Below, piece by piece: positions 27,747 through 36,133 of a DNA stretch of 64,000 nt. Origin of the DNA: a virus; the IMG/VR virus record IMGVR_UViG_3300042308_000168, positions 62,001 to 126,000 of that record. One strand, 5' to 3'. The notes below the pieces were generated by a model. It worked only from the letters and a program-made list of their open reading frames with translations. It was not told the DNA's origin and did not search any database. The translations under genes were made by a program, and so were the position numbers. How positions within the stretch are numbered: position 1 is the stretch's first letter; the number at the start of each line of letters is the position of its first letter.

Positions 27747-29612
27747 ATGGCATATAATCTTTCCCCAGGTGTGACATGGTCTGAAATTGATTTAACGACC
27801 ATTGTTCCCTCAGTTGCAACTTCCGGCGGCGCTCTTGTCGGTGAGTTCGATTGGGGTCCTGTCGATACACTTTTTAAGGTTAGTGACGAGGATAGCCTAG
27901 TTAGAGTTTTCGGTAAGCCATCATCAAATGTTAATAGACAGAACCAGATTCAGTCATTCTTTGCTGCTGCAAACTTTCTTTCATACGGCGCCGATCTAAC
28001 AATCGTTCGTGCTGCTAATACGCTTCTAAGAAATGCTACCACAGGTACATCTACAGAACTTATTAAGAACCCAGATGAATATGAAATCAATTTTGCTGAT
28101 ATGAGCAGAACCTTGTCACTGGGTGCAGCTAATACAGCAGGCATGTTCGCTGCAAGATATCCTGGTACTCACGGTAACGGCATCAGAATTGAACTATTCG
28201 CAACATCTTATGTATCTGGTAACGTAGCTGCCTGGAATGCTTGGAAGTATAAGAACCTATTCCCTTCAAAGCCAGGAACTTCTGATTATGCTCTACAACA
28301 AACCAGACAAGTTCCTATTCATGATGAAATGCATATTCTAGTTATCGATTCTACAGGTAAATTCTCAGGAACTGCTAATACAGTTCTAGAAAAGTTTGCT
28401 TATGTATCAAAGGCAAAAGATGCTAAGAACCCTGATGGCACATCAAACTATTATGTTGATGTTCTACAGAATCAGTCAAACTACATCTATGCAATCAATA
28501 CTGCATCAAACAATACAACAGGTGTTGCCGAAACAACAACCTGGGGTAAGACTGTTGATGAAATTGCAACTCAGGATGCACAGGGCAATCCATCATGGAC
28601 TCAGGATTCTCTTAGAACCTTCCATCAGACCTACTATACCTACTCAATGCAGACAAGAAATGGTGTATCACCTGACGCAACAACTGGCGATATTATGAGA
28701 GCATATGATAAGTTTGGAAACATGGATGAAGCAGATGTAAGCCTAATTGTCACTGGTCACCACGATTACTTAGTTTCAAAGTATGTGGTTGAAAATATTG
28801 TTGATGGTGGAACATTCAATGATGACGATTCATATGGTATCATTGCAACAGGCGGTAGAAAAGACTGTGTTGTATTTGTATCACCTCCACAGACAGCAGT
28901 TGTTAACAAGGCAGGTTTCGAGTTAAATAACATTAAATCATGGGCAAATAGTCAGTTCAACATTTCATCAAGCTATGTATTTGTTGACTCCGGATGGAAG
29001 CGCCAGTATGACAAGTATAACGATGTTTATCGTTGGACTCCTCTAAATCCTGACATTGCCGGTCTGTGTGCTAGAACAGACTACACTAACGATCCATGGT
29101 GGTCACCTGCTGGTCTAAACCGTGGTAAGATTAAGAATGTTGCTAAACTAGCATGGAACCCAAAGAAGTCTGAAAGAGACGATCTATACCAGATTGGTAT
29201 CAATCCTGTCATCACCATCAAGGGTGAGGGAACTGTTCTATTTGGTGATAAGACATTCGTTAGCAAGCCATCAGCATTTGATCGTTTGAATGTTCGTCGT
29301 CTATTCATTGTTCTCGAAAAGTCAATTTCAAGAGCATCTAAGTATTCTCTATTCGAGTTTAACGATGAGTTTACTAGAGCCCAGTTCGTTGCCCTTATTG
29401 AACCATTCCTTCGTGATGTTAAGGGTCGTCGTGGTATCTATGACTACCGTGTAGTTTGCGACGAAACAAACAATACACCAGAGGTCGTTGACCGTAATGA
29501 ATTTGTCGGAGACATTTATGTTAAGCCAGCACGTTCTATCAATTATATTCATCTTAATTTCGTGGCTGTTAGAACAGGTGTCGCCTTCTCCGAAGTTGTC
29601 GGTAGATTTTAA
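27747..29612 (+). CDS. 18: Tail sheath protein gp18
   Basis: A 621-residue protein. The N-terminus (S-P-G-V-T-W-S-E-I-D-L-T) and the C-terminal domain (S-I-S-R-A-S-K-Y-S-L-F-E-F-N-D) are the conserved contractile-sheath signatures. It polymerises around the gp19 tube and contracts on adsorption. AAAGGAG lies eight bases before the ATG. Gene order gp17-gp18-gp19 is as in T4. Confidence 0.95.
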   Translation: MAYNLSPGVTWSEIDLTTIVPSVATSGGALVGEFDWGPVDTLFKVSDEDSLVRVFGKPSSNVNRQNQIQSFFAAANFLSYGADLTIVRAANTLLRNATTGTSTELIKNPDEYEINFADMSRTLSLGAANTAGMFAARYPGTHGNGIRIELFATSYVSGNVAAWNAWKYKNLFPSKPGTSDYALQQTRQVPIHDEMHILVIDSTGKFSGTANTVLEKFAYVSKAKDAKNPDGTSNYYVDVLQNQSNYIYAINTASNNTTGVAETTTWGKTVDEIATQDAQGNPSWTQDSLRTFHQTYYTYSMQTRNGVSPDATTGDIMRAYDKFGNMDEADVSLIVTGHHDYLVSKYVVENIVDGGTFNDDDSYGIIATGGRKDCVVFVSPPQTAVVNKAGFELNNIKSWANSQFNISSSYVFVDSGWKRQYDKYNDVYRWTPLNPDIAGLCARTDYTNDPWWSPAGLNRGKIKNVAKLAWNPKKSERDDLYQIGINPVITIKGEGTVLFGDKTFVSKPSAFDRLNVRRLFIVLEKSISRASKYSLFEFNDEFTRAQFVALIEPFLRDVKGRRGIYDYRVVCDETNNTPEVVDRNEFVGDIYVKPARSINYIHLNFVAVRTGVAFSEVVGRF

Positions 29613-29618
29613 TAAATA
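29611..29618 (+). promoter_or_regulatory. AATAAATA late-promoter-like motif before gp19
   Basis: Seven of eight matches to TATAAATA, overlapping the gp18 stop and 23 bases before the tail-tube ATG; the spacing suits a late promoter for the abundant tube protein. Confidence 0.5.
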
Positions 29619-29641
29619 GAAACACATAAGGAGAAAAACAA

Positions 29642-30232
29642 ATGGCATTTGACGTATCCACATTTAGAGCAAATTTGCTTAATGATGGTGCAAGACCTAG
29701 TCTATTCCAAGTTACGATTCCATTTCCAACTGGTGCTTATGGAGGGGCTGCGGTCCCTCCAGTAGTTGGCGCTGGTGGAGTTAATGCACTAAACGCAACT
29801 GGATCACTATCATTCGTTTGTAGAGCAGCTTCGCTCCCAGCAGACAGTATTTCATCAATTGTAATTCCATACTTTGGTCGTGAAATCAAAGTAGCTGGTA
29901 CCAGAACATTCTCACAATGGTCTGTTACTATCATCAATGATGAAAGCTTCTCTGTTCGTAACAACCTTGAAGTTTGGATGAATACTATCAACTCACATGT
30001 TGGTAACATTCGTTCACCAGGTTATAGTCCTCCAGCATCATATCAAACTGATGCTATTGTTACTCAGTATGGTAAGACCGGACCTCAGAATGTTATCAAA
30101 AGATACACTCTAGTCGGTGCATTCCCAACTGATGTTGCTGCTATCGACCTCGATTGGGCACTAGGTGATCAGATCGAAGAATATACAGTGACCTTCGACT
30201 ATCAGTGGTGGGTATCAAACACTACAACCTAA
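29642..30232 (+). CDS. 19: Tail tube protein gp19
   Basis: A 196-residue protein. Features of the tube fold are the N-terminal F-R-A-N-L-L-N-D-G-A-R-P, the C-R-A-A-S-L-P-A region, Y-F-G-R-E-I-K-V-A-G-T-R-T-F and the late beta-strand E-E-Y-T-V-T-F-D-Y-Q-W-W. It forms the hexameric inner tube through which DNA passes. AAGGAG lies nine bases before the ATG. A terminator follows within 20 bases. Confidence 0.93.
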   Translation: MAFDVSTFRANLLNDGARPSLFQVTIPFPTGAYGGAAVPPVVGAGGVNALNATGSLSFVCRAASLPADSISSIVIPYFGREIKVAGTRTFSQWSVTIINDESFSVRNNLEVWMNTINSHVGNIRSPGYSPPASYQTDAIVTQYGKTGPQNVIKRYTLVGAFPTDVAAIDLDWALGDQIEEYTVTFDYQWWVSNTTT

Positions 30233-30236
30233 TCAG

Positions 30237-30244
30237 GATAAATA
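30237..30244 (+). promoter_or_regulatory. GATAAATA late-promoter-like motif before terminator and gp20
   Basis: Seven of eight matches to TATAAATA, just after the gp19 stop. Any transcript from it would start just before, or within, the terminator at 30252-30280. Confidence 0.35.
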
Positions 30245-30251
30245 CTACAAT

Positions 30252-30280
30252 CCATGGGGATTCATTTCCCCATGGGTTTT
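30252..30280 (+). terminator. Rho-independent terminator after gp19
   Basis: Nine-base perfect stem CCATGGGGA / TCCCCATGG with a six-base loop, followed by GTTTT. It would end or attenuate the tube transcript before the portal gene, separating high tube expression from low portal expression. Confidence 0.75.
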
Positions 30281-30303
30281 AGGTCTAATAAAAGGATAAG
30301 ATT

Positions 30304-32178
30304 GTGAAGTTATTTGGATTTGAAATCGGTTCCGAGAAGAAGGCTGTAGACCAACAACTCCAAGAACCAAAAAATAAAACATTCACACTGCCTCAGAATG
30401 ATGACGGGGCGGTGACAATTGCAGGTGCGGGCTATTACGGCACTTATGTCGATCTTGACGGCACCTTTCGTAACGAAACACAACTTATCACAAAGTATCG
30501 TGAACTTGCTATTCAGCCAGAAGCGGAATCGGCAATCGATGAAATCGTAAATGAGGCCATCGTTGTAGAAGATTCTGGAACATCGGTTGAAATCAATATG
30601 GATGAAGTCAAACTTCCTCCTGCTATTAAAAAGCGTATTGAAGAAGAATTTGATTATGTATTGAAGCTACTTAACTTTGGTAATATGGGTCATGAAATCT
30701 TTCGTCGTTGGTATATCGACGGCAGACTATTCTATCATCTAACTATCGATGAAACGAACCCCACCCTAGGCATTCAAGAAATCAAGTATATTGATCCTCG
30801 CCGTATCCGTAAGATCCGTGAAATTCAAAAGATGCGTGATCCTAATACTGGTGTTGAGATTATCAGAAAGCAGATCGAATACTACCTTTACAACGAAAAG
30901 GGTCTTATCGGTGCAGGAACTAATCTAGGTTCTAAGATTGCTCCAGACTCTATCGTTAACATCAATTCAGGTATCATGGATCCAAAGCAGACCATGGTTC
31001 TATCATATCTTCATAAATCAATTAAGCCATTTAACAACCTACGCATGGTTGAGGACGCCACTGTTATCTATCGTCTAAGCCGTGCTCCCGAGCGTAGAGT
31101 GTTCTATATCGATGTTGGTAATATGCCAACAGTTAAAGCGGAACAGTATGTCCGTGATATCATGGTCAAGTATCGTAACAAGTTGGTTTACGATTCAAAC
31201 ACTGGTGAGATTAGAGACGACCGTAAGCATCTATCAATGCTTGAAGACTTCTGGTTACCACGCCGTGAAGGATCAAAAGGAACTGAAATTAGCACACTAG
31301 AAGGCGCTCGTAACCTTGGTGAGCTAGAAGATGTTAAGTATTTCCAGACCAAGCTATACAAGTCACTTGGTGTTCCCGTCTCTCGTCTAGAACAGAATAA
31401 CGGATTCTCACTTGGTCGTACCACAGAAATCACAAGAGACGAACTAAAGTTTAATAAGTTCGTTACCCGTCTTCGTAACAAGTTTGCTTCATTGTTCGAT
31501 GAAGTTCTCCGTGTGCAGCTAGTTCTTAAGAATGTTTGTACCGAAGAAGAATGGAACGAGTTTAAAGAAGATATTTGGTATGACTTCAAGAAAGACAATA
31601 ACTTTGACGAACTTAAAGAGGCAGAGCTTATCAATGTTCGTCTCGATACACTAGTTAAGGTCGATCCTTTCGTCGGTAAGTATTATTCTATCATGTGGGT
31701 TCGTAAAAACATTCTTCAACAGACAGATGATGACATTGAAGAAATGAATGCCCAGATGGAGGAAGAAGGACAGGTTCAGGCGCAGATTGACCAGCAAAAC
31801 GCCGAAGTGATGGCACAGCAACAGCAACAAGATATGCAAAATCAGATTGCTTTTGGTGCTCAACAGCAAATTGCTCAGGCACATGTTCAGAAAGAAGTGG
31901 ACAAGATTGCTGGACCAGATCAGGAACCAGGTAAGGCAGAAACAGCAAGCCGTGATCATGAATCCAACATGATGGATAAGAAGATCAAACTTGCAACTAT
32001 TCAGTCTAAGAAGGGTTCTACACCTCCTAAGAAAGAACCAGCTAAGAAGAAAAAGACTGTAGCAGAAGAAGCAAAAGATTTAGGACTGGTCTATGTTGGT
32101 AGTGGCAAGTATGCTGCACCTAATGGCACAGTAACACACCTCAACGAGAATGGCATTCTAGTGCCACATAAGGATTAA
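30304..32178 (+). CDS. 20: Portal protein gp20
   Basis: A 624-residue portal. Diagnostic segments are E-S-A-I-D-E-I-V-N-E-A-I-V, the M-V-E-D-A-T-V-I-Y-R-L-S-R-A-P-E-R-R core and the F-W-L-P-R-R-E-G-S-K-G region. It forms the dodecameric vertex for packaging and tail attachment. It starts with GTG after AAAGGA. It is about 100 residues longer than T4 gp20 through a glutamine-rich helical stretch (about 475-535) and a lysine-rich linker before a short C-terminal module. Confidence 0.95.
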   Translation: MKLFGFEIGSEKKAVDQQLQEPKNKTFTLPQNDDGAVTIAGAGYYGTYVDLDGTFRNETQLITKYRELAIQPEAESAIDEIVNEAIVVEDSGTSVEINMDEVKLPPAIKKRIEEEFDYVLKLLNFGNMGHEIFRRWYIDGRLFYHLTIDETNPTLGIQEIKYIDPRRIRKIREIQKMRDPNTGVEIIRKQIEYYLYNEKGLIGAGTNLGSKIAPDSIVNINSGIMDPKQTMVLSYLHKSIKPFNNLRMVEDATVIYRLSRAPERRVFYIDVGNMPTVKAEQYVRDIMVKYRNKLVYDSNTGEIRDDRKHLSMLEDFWLPRREGSKGTEISTLEGARNLGELEDVKYFQTKLYKSLGVPVSRLEQNNGFSLGRTTEITRDELKFNKFVTRLRNKFASLFDEVLRVQLVLKNVCTEEEWNEFKEDIWYDFKKDNNFDELKEAELINVRLDTLVKVDPFVGKYYSIMWVRKNILQQTDDDIEEMNAQMEEEGQVQAQIDQQNAEVMAQQQQQDMQNQIAFGAQQQIAQAHVQKEVDKIAGPDQEPGKAETASRDHESNMMDKKIKLATIQSKKGSTPPKKEPAKKKKTVAEEAKDLGLVYVGSGKYAAPNGTVTHLNENGILVPHKD

Positions 32179-32180
32179 TC

Positions 32181-33428
32181 ATGTCTCTAAAAAGCACCGA
32201 TGTAAGAACACTAGGCAACGAAGCGATTGCAAAGAAGTTTAAGATTTCTTTAGCAAGAGTTCGTGACCTTGTTAAGAAAGGTGCGAAGCATGAAAAAGAA
32301 CATAATACTAATCAGAAAAAGGCAGAGCAAGTTGCTAGGGATCATATAGGTGAAAGACCTGATTACTATGCAATGCTTGATAAGGCCGATAAAGCAGATA
32401 AGAATAAACTTAAAGAAGAAATTGGTACAAGTGCTGTTAGAGGACTAGGATATGTCACTGGTGATCCCGGTGTAAATCCAGTAGAACGATACACCACTAC
32501 AAACATGATGGCATATAATGATCAGAATGGAAACAACTTAAAGTATATCAAAAACAAACATTATAAATATCATAATGATAAGTTAGGTTTTAAAGCATTT
32601 GATCCAACTAAAATGGATGCAAATAAGAACTTTGGTAACATTGCAGAAGAAAAGCTGAATGAACTAGGCGAATACGATCATAATGGTGGAGTTAATGTTG
32701 TTGGCGATCTTACAGGTAACACCAGAAGGGTAGCAAAAGTGGAAGAGAAGAACGATCTTAAAGGTGCTTGCTGGAAAGGCTATACAGCCAAGGGACTAAA
32801 GAAAAAGGGTAACCGTATGGTACCTAATTGTGTTCCTACAGAGCAAGTCGAAGCCAGTGTTTCTCGTTATACAGAGAGAGCAACATACGAAGAAAATAAG
32901 TATCCCACTTCTACTGAACGAGGCATCTACCAAGAAGATTGGCAGTCAGTTAATCGCAAGGACAAGACAGACGGTCTATCGCAAAAGGCAGTTGATGCAT
33001 ATAAGAGAGAGAACCCAGGTTCTAAACTACAGACAGCAGTAACAGAAAAGAACCCTAAGGGCAAAAGAGCGTCCCGCCGTAAGTCATTCTGTTCACGCAT
33101 GGGTGGAATGAAGAAGCGTCTAACATCTGCTAAGACTGCAAACGATCCCGATTCAAGAATTAATAAGGCACTACGCCGTTGGAATTGTGAAGAAAACTTC
33201 AACAAACCAGACACAAGATATGCACCAGGTGCTACAGGTACAACCAAAACAATCTACGAGGAAACTAAAATGAATAACAAAGAAATTATTCAAGAGGCAT
33301 TTGACAATATCCTTGAGAATAACCTTGACGATATGAGAGAAAACTTCCAGGCTATTCTTCAAGAAAAGACTATCGAAAAGCTAGAAGAACGCAAGAAGGA
33401 AATTGCTTCTAACTATTTCGCACAGTAA
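32181..33428 (+). CDS. Composite prohead-core protein: DUF5661-like, basic domain and gp67-like tail
   Basis: A 415-residue protein with three parts. Residues about 5-70 resemble DUF5661 (E-K-E-H-N, A-x-x-V-A-R-D-H-I-G-E-R-P-D-Y-Y). Residues about 250-340 are a strongly basic, conserved-looking domain (S-R-R-K-S-F-C-S-R-M-G-G-M and S-R-I-N-K-A-L-R-R-W-N-C). The last 52 residues resemble T4 gp67 (helix ending E-R-K-K-E-I-A-S-N-Y-F). It lies between portal and gp21, where T4 has gp67/gp68. The tail could also be made alone (see 33270). A basic internal or DNA-associated capsid protein is inferred. Confidence 0.65.
   Translation: MSLKSTDVRTLGNEAIAKKFKISLARVRDLVKKGAKHEKEHNTNQKKAEQVARDHIGERPDYYAMLDKADKADKNKLKEEIGTSAVRGLGYVTGDPGVNPVERYTTTNMMAYNDQNGNNLKYIKNKHYKYHNDKLGFKAFDPTKMDANKNFGNIAEEKLNELGEYDHNGGVNVVGDLTGNTRRVAKVEEKNDLKGACWKGYTAKGLKKKGNRMVPNCVPTEQVEASVSRYTERATYEENKYPTSTERGIYQEDWQSVNRKDKTDGLSQKAVDAYKRENPGSKLQTAVTEKNPKGKRASRRKSFCSRMGGMKKRLTSAKTANDPDSRINKALRRWNCEENFNKPDTRYAPGATGTTKTIYEETKMNNKEIIQEAFDNILENNLDDMRENFQAILQEKTIEKLEERKKEIASNYFAQ
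33270..33428 (+). CDS. Nested in-frame gp67-like prohead core protein (52 aa)
   Basis: The in-frame ATG at 33270 has GAGGA at 33258-33262, seven bases upstream. Translation from it gives just the gp67-like C-terminal module, a short helix with I-I-Q-E-A near the start and E-R-K-K-E-I-A at the end. T4 gp67 is a separate small protein, so the larger gene may also express this segment alone. Inferred from the start signal; needs protein evidence. Confidence 0.45.
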   Translation: MNNKEIIQEAFDNILENNLDDMRENFQAILQEKTIEKLEERKKEIASNYFAQ

Positions 33429-33437
33429 GGAACAAAG

Positions 33438-34283
33438 ATGAAAACTCTTAAACAGATTCGTGAAGAATATGATACCAAAGATCATAGTGTTTTAAATGAA
33501 GCATCTGGTAAGTCAAACCCTGTTAAAGCAGGATTTCCAAACATGCCTTCTATGCTATTGTTTAAGAGAGTGACATATAGAATTTATCCTAACAACCAGT
33601 TAGTTGCTCTTTACTATTCAAGAATGATCGACAAGTATCTCACTATTCCTTTCAGCAAGGAAGGCGTTCTACAAATGTCGGAAGCAATTGTTCATGATTC
33701 GGAAGAACAACTAAACGAACTTCTCGGTCCTGCACTAGCAGTTGGCGGTGAAATGATTGCTGGCGCTGCTGGTAGAGCTATTACAACAGGTGCAGCAAGG
33801 GCAGTCACAAGCGGAGCCGGTAGAGCATTAGTTCGTGGTGGAGCAGGAAGAGCAATCGAAAGAGCCGTAACTAAAGTTGGCGGTAAAAAAGGTCTTAGAG
33901 CTTATAGATCAATAAAGAAAAACATTACTGCTCCTTCTTCTGGCGATGATAGTCAATCATCATCTACACCAGCACCAATAAAGCAATCTAAAACGGGTGA
34001 TGTTAGTTATGAAAAACCAAAAACTGGTAGTTCATGGACTTCTAGACAAAAGCAAATTCAAGAAAACAAAATTACAGACATTCGCAAGATGGTTAAAGAA
34101 GGTATTGATTCAAAAGATTTAAATATCAATGGAAGAACAATTACCCTAAATAACAGTATGGCTAAAAGAATACTTGAAGTTTATGACTCGGTCAATACTA
34201 GAAACAAAAAGATCGTAGAGAACATGTTGAACGAAGACCTTGAGTCCTTCAAGAAACTATTAAACTTTTCAATTAGGAATTAA
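33438..34283 (+). CDS. Putative prohead core / internal protein
   Basis: A 281-residue protein. The N-terminus (M-K-T-L-K-Q-I-R-E-E-Y) is followed by V-L-N-E|A, a match to the likely gp21 cleavage motif. Residues about 95-135 are a glycine-, alanine- and arginine-rich stretch containing A-G-R-A-x-x repeats, then a polar linker and a helical C-terminus (about 210-281). It sits between portal and gp21 with other core proteins. Probable internal scaffold component that is cleaved during maturation; a homologue of T4 gp68 is possible but not shown. Confidence 0.5.
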   Translation: MKTLKQIREEYDTKDHSVLNEASGKSNPVKAGFPNMPSMLLFKRVTYRIYPNNQLVALYYSRMIDKYLTIPFSKEGVLQMSEAIVHDSEEQLNELLGPALAVGGEMIAGAAGRAITTGAARAVTSGAGRALVRGGAGRAIERAVTKVGGKKGLRAYRSIKKNITAPSSGDDSQSSSTPAPIKQSKTGDVSYEKPKTGSSWTSRQKQIQENKITDIRKMVKEGIDSKDLNINGRTITLNNSMAKRILEVYDSVNTRNKKIVENMLNEDLESFKKLLNFSIRN

Positions 34284-34285
34284 CA

Positions 34286-34810
34286 ATGGCAAACATTCTA
34301 TACAAACAAGTTTTGGTAGACACTAATAGAAGATCACTTGTCAAGTGGGTCGGTGTCTCTGACGGTACAGCAGAAGCAAATACTGTATTGCTTGATGTTG
34401 CATCATTAGCATTTTCAATGAATGCTAATAATCAGATTCTAGGAACTGGCACTGACAGAAAGTCACTTTATAGAACATCAATTAAGAGAATTTATGGACA
34501 AGGCGTTTTCAAAAATAAGGGACATATCTTTCTAAAGTGGCAGGGCACTAATGGAGAGAACATTCCTTTTGTTGCAGTCGGTGACGGAAGTTTTGACTAT
34601 AACTTTGAAGTTGAAGGTATGTCTGCTGCCATTTCAATTGTCGATTCTGCTAATAGCACGGGTAATATCGTATTTTCTTCTGCTGGTAATACAAACGGCG
34701 ATGCTCTAACTCTATTCATTGACCTCAAGAAAGATGGTCGTGATTATGATCAAGGACAGACCGCAGCACCAAGAGATTTCAACTACGGCGTAACAGGTAG
34801 AGGTCAGTAA
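34286..34810 (+). CDS. Virion structural protein, capsid locus
   Basis: A 174-residue, beta-rich protein with segments V-L-V-D-T-N-R-R-S-L-V-K-W-V and G-H-I-F-L-K-W-Q-G-T. It lies within the prohead gene block, two bases after the previous stop. It shows no core-type helix content, so it is more likely a head decoration or virion protein than scaffold. The pattern recalls small structural proteins of T4-like cyanophages; function unknown. Confidence 0.55.
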   Translation: MANILYKQVLVDTNRRSLVKWVGVSDGTAEANTVLLDVASLAFSMNANNQILGTGTDRKSLYRTSIKRIYGQGVFKNKGHIFLKWQGTNGENIPFVAVGDGSFDYNFEVEGMSAAISIVDSANSTGNIVFSSAGNTNGDALTLFIDLKKDGRDYDQGQTAAPRDFNYGVTGRGQ

Positions 34811-34811
34811 T

Positions 34812-35432
34812 ATGAGCGAACTTCTCGACGCCATCCTCAATAAAAATCTAGTAGAAGCAAACGAATATTTCGAGGATCGTATCGATTCTATTCGTGAGCA
34901 GAAACTATTAGAAGTCAAAAGATCACTAAACTTAACCGAGCTAATGGGTTATCGTGGTTATGGCGCTAAGTCTGGTCCTCTTGTAGGCAAATCAGATGCA
35001 GAGAAGAAGGCTTATTGGAAGGCTAAGATTGCTCAGAGAAAAACTGAAAAAGAATATCAAGCTACCACAACACCAAAGGGATTTGGTAAAGGTGGAAAAC
35101 TTTCTCCAGCAGATATTGAAGCCCGCAAGAAGGCTGGCTATAAAAGAGCAGCAGATGTTCTAGATAAAGAAAAGAAAAAGCCAGAAGCAAAGCATGGTCT
35201 AAGAGACGCATCGACCGAGAAAAGAAAAGAAAAAATGAAGCCTAAGGCCCCTAAGGCAGAGCCAGAAGCACCAGAAGTTAAACTAACTGGTGAACCTAAG
35301 TCTCTTGGTCGTCGCATTCATGATAAAGCTGGTGAGACATTAGGTAAGATGACAGGCGTTAAAGGTCGCCCAGTAACAGTTAAAGACTTTGCAAAGCATG
35401 TTGCTAGTGCCATCCAAGCTGGTAGAAGTTAA
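34812..35432 (+). CDS. Lysine-rich prohead core protein with gp67-like N-terminus
   Basis: A 206-residue protein. The first 40 residues resemble T4 gp67 (L-L-D-A-I-L, E-A-N-E-Y-F-E-D-R-I, E-Q-K-L-L-E-V-K-R) and contain L-V-E|A, a likely gp21 site. The rest is basic and lysine-rich (many K-K-P, E-K-R-K, K-P-K-A-P-K), consistent with an internal DNA-associated head protein, like T4 internal proteins or processed core peptides. It lies two bases after its upstream neighbour and immediately before gp21. Confidence 0.6.
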   Translation: MSELLDAILNKNLVEANEYFEDRIDSIREQKLLEVKRSLNLTELMGYRGYGAKSGPLVGKSDAEKKAYWKAKIAQRKTEKEYQATTTPKGFGKGGKLSPADIEARKKAGYKRAADVLDKEKKKPEAKHGLRDASTEKRKEKMKPKAPKAEPEAPEVKLTGEPKSLGRRIHDKAGETLGKMTGVKGRPVTVKDFAKHVASAIQAGRS

Positions 35433-35443
35433 GGAATAAATAG

Positions 35444-36091
35444 ATGAAACTCATTAGAGAAGAAATTCAAGATATTCAATATCTGGTAGAATCAGATGGT
35501 AAGGGTGGTAAGAACCATTATATCACCGGTATCTTCATGCAAGCAGAAAAGCAAAATCGTAACGGTCGTGTTTATCCTATGAGCGTTCTTTCAAAAGAAG
35601 CAGATCGTTACAATAGAGAATATGTTCAAAAGAACAGAGCATTTGGTGAACTAGGTCATCCTGAGAATCCTCAAATCAACCTAGATCGTGTGTCCCACAT
35701 GATTACATCATTGAAACCTGACGGGACTAATTTTATTGGTAAAGCAAAAATTTTGGATACTCCTAACGGAAAAATTGTTAAGAGTTTATTAGATGGTGGT
35801 GCAAGTCTTGGTGTGTCAACAAGAGGCGTAGGGTCTCTTAGACCATATAATGGATACCAACAGGTACAAGACGACTATAAGTTAGCAACTGCGGCAGACG
35901 TTGTTGCTGATCCTAGCGCACAAGACGCATTCGTTCGAGGCATCATGGAAGGTAAGGAGTGGATTTTTGAAAATGGTAACTGGAAAGAACAAGATTACTA
36001 TCGTGCAAAGAAACTCATTACTGAGGCATCAAAACACGATATTGAAGATGTCGCCTTGAAGATTTTCGAGAACTATATCTCAAAACTTTGA
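35444..36091 (+). CDS. 21: Prohead core protease gp21
   Basis: A 215-residue serine protease of the T4 gp21 (peptidase S77-like) family. The catalytic histidine lies in F-G-E-L-G-H72-P-E and the serine in L-G-V-S125-T-R-G. A third conserved segment is A-D-V-V-A-D-P-S-A. It cleaves scaffold and capsid proteins after L/I-x-E during head maturation. Its own N-terminus has L-V-E|S and its C-terminal region I-T-E|A, possible autocleavage sites. AAGGA precedes the ATG. Confidence 0.92.
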   Translation: MKLIREEIQDIQYLVESDGKGGKNHYITGIFMQAEKQNRNGRVYPMSVLSKEADRYNREYVQKNRAFGELGHPENPQINLDRVSHMITSLKPDGTNFIGKAKILDTPNGKIVKSLLDGGASLGVSTRGVGSLRPYNGYQQVQDDYKLATAADVVADPSAQDAFVRGIMEGKEWIFENGNWKEQDYYRAKKLITEASKHDIEDVALKIFENYISKL

Positions 36092-36095
36092 AAAT

Positions 36096-36103
36096 ACTAA
36101 ATA
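36096..36103 (+). promoter_or_regulatory. ACTAAATA late-promoter-like motif before gp22
   Basis: Intergenic, 30 bases upstream of gp22. Identical octamer to that before gp18. It could raise expression of the scaffold and major capsid genes. Confidence 0.5.
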
Positions 36104-36133
36104 ACAATTAGGAATAAAAGGAGTATCATTCCA

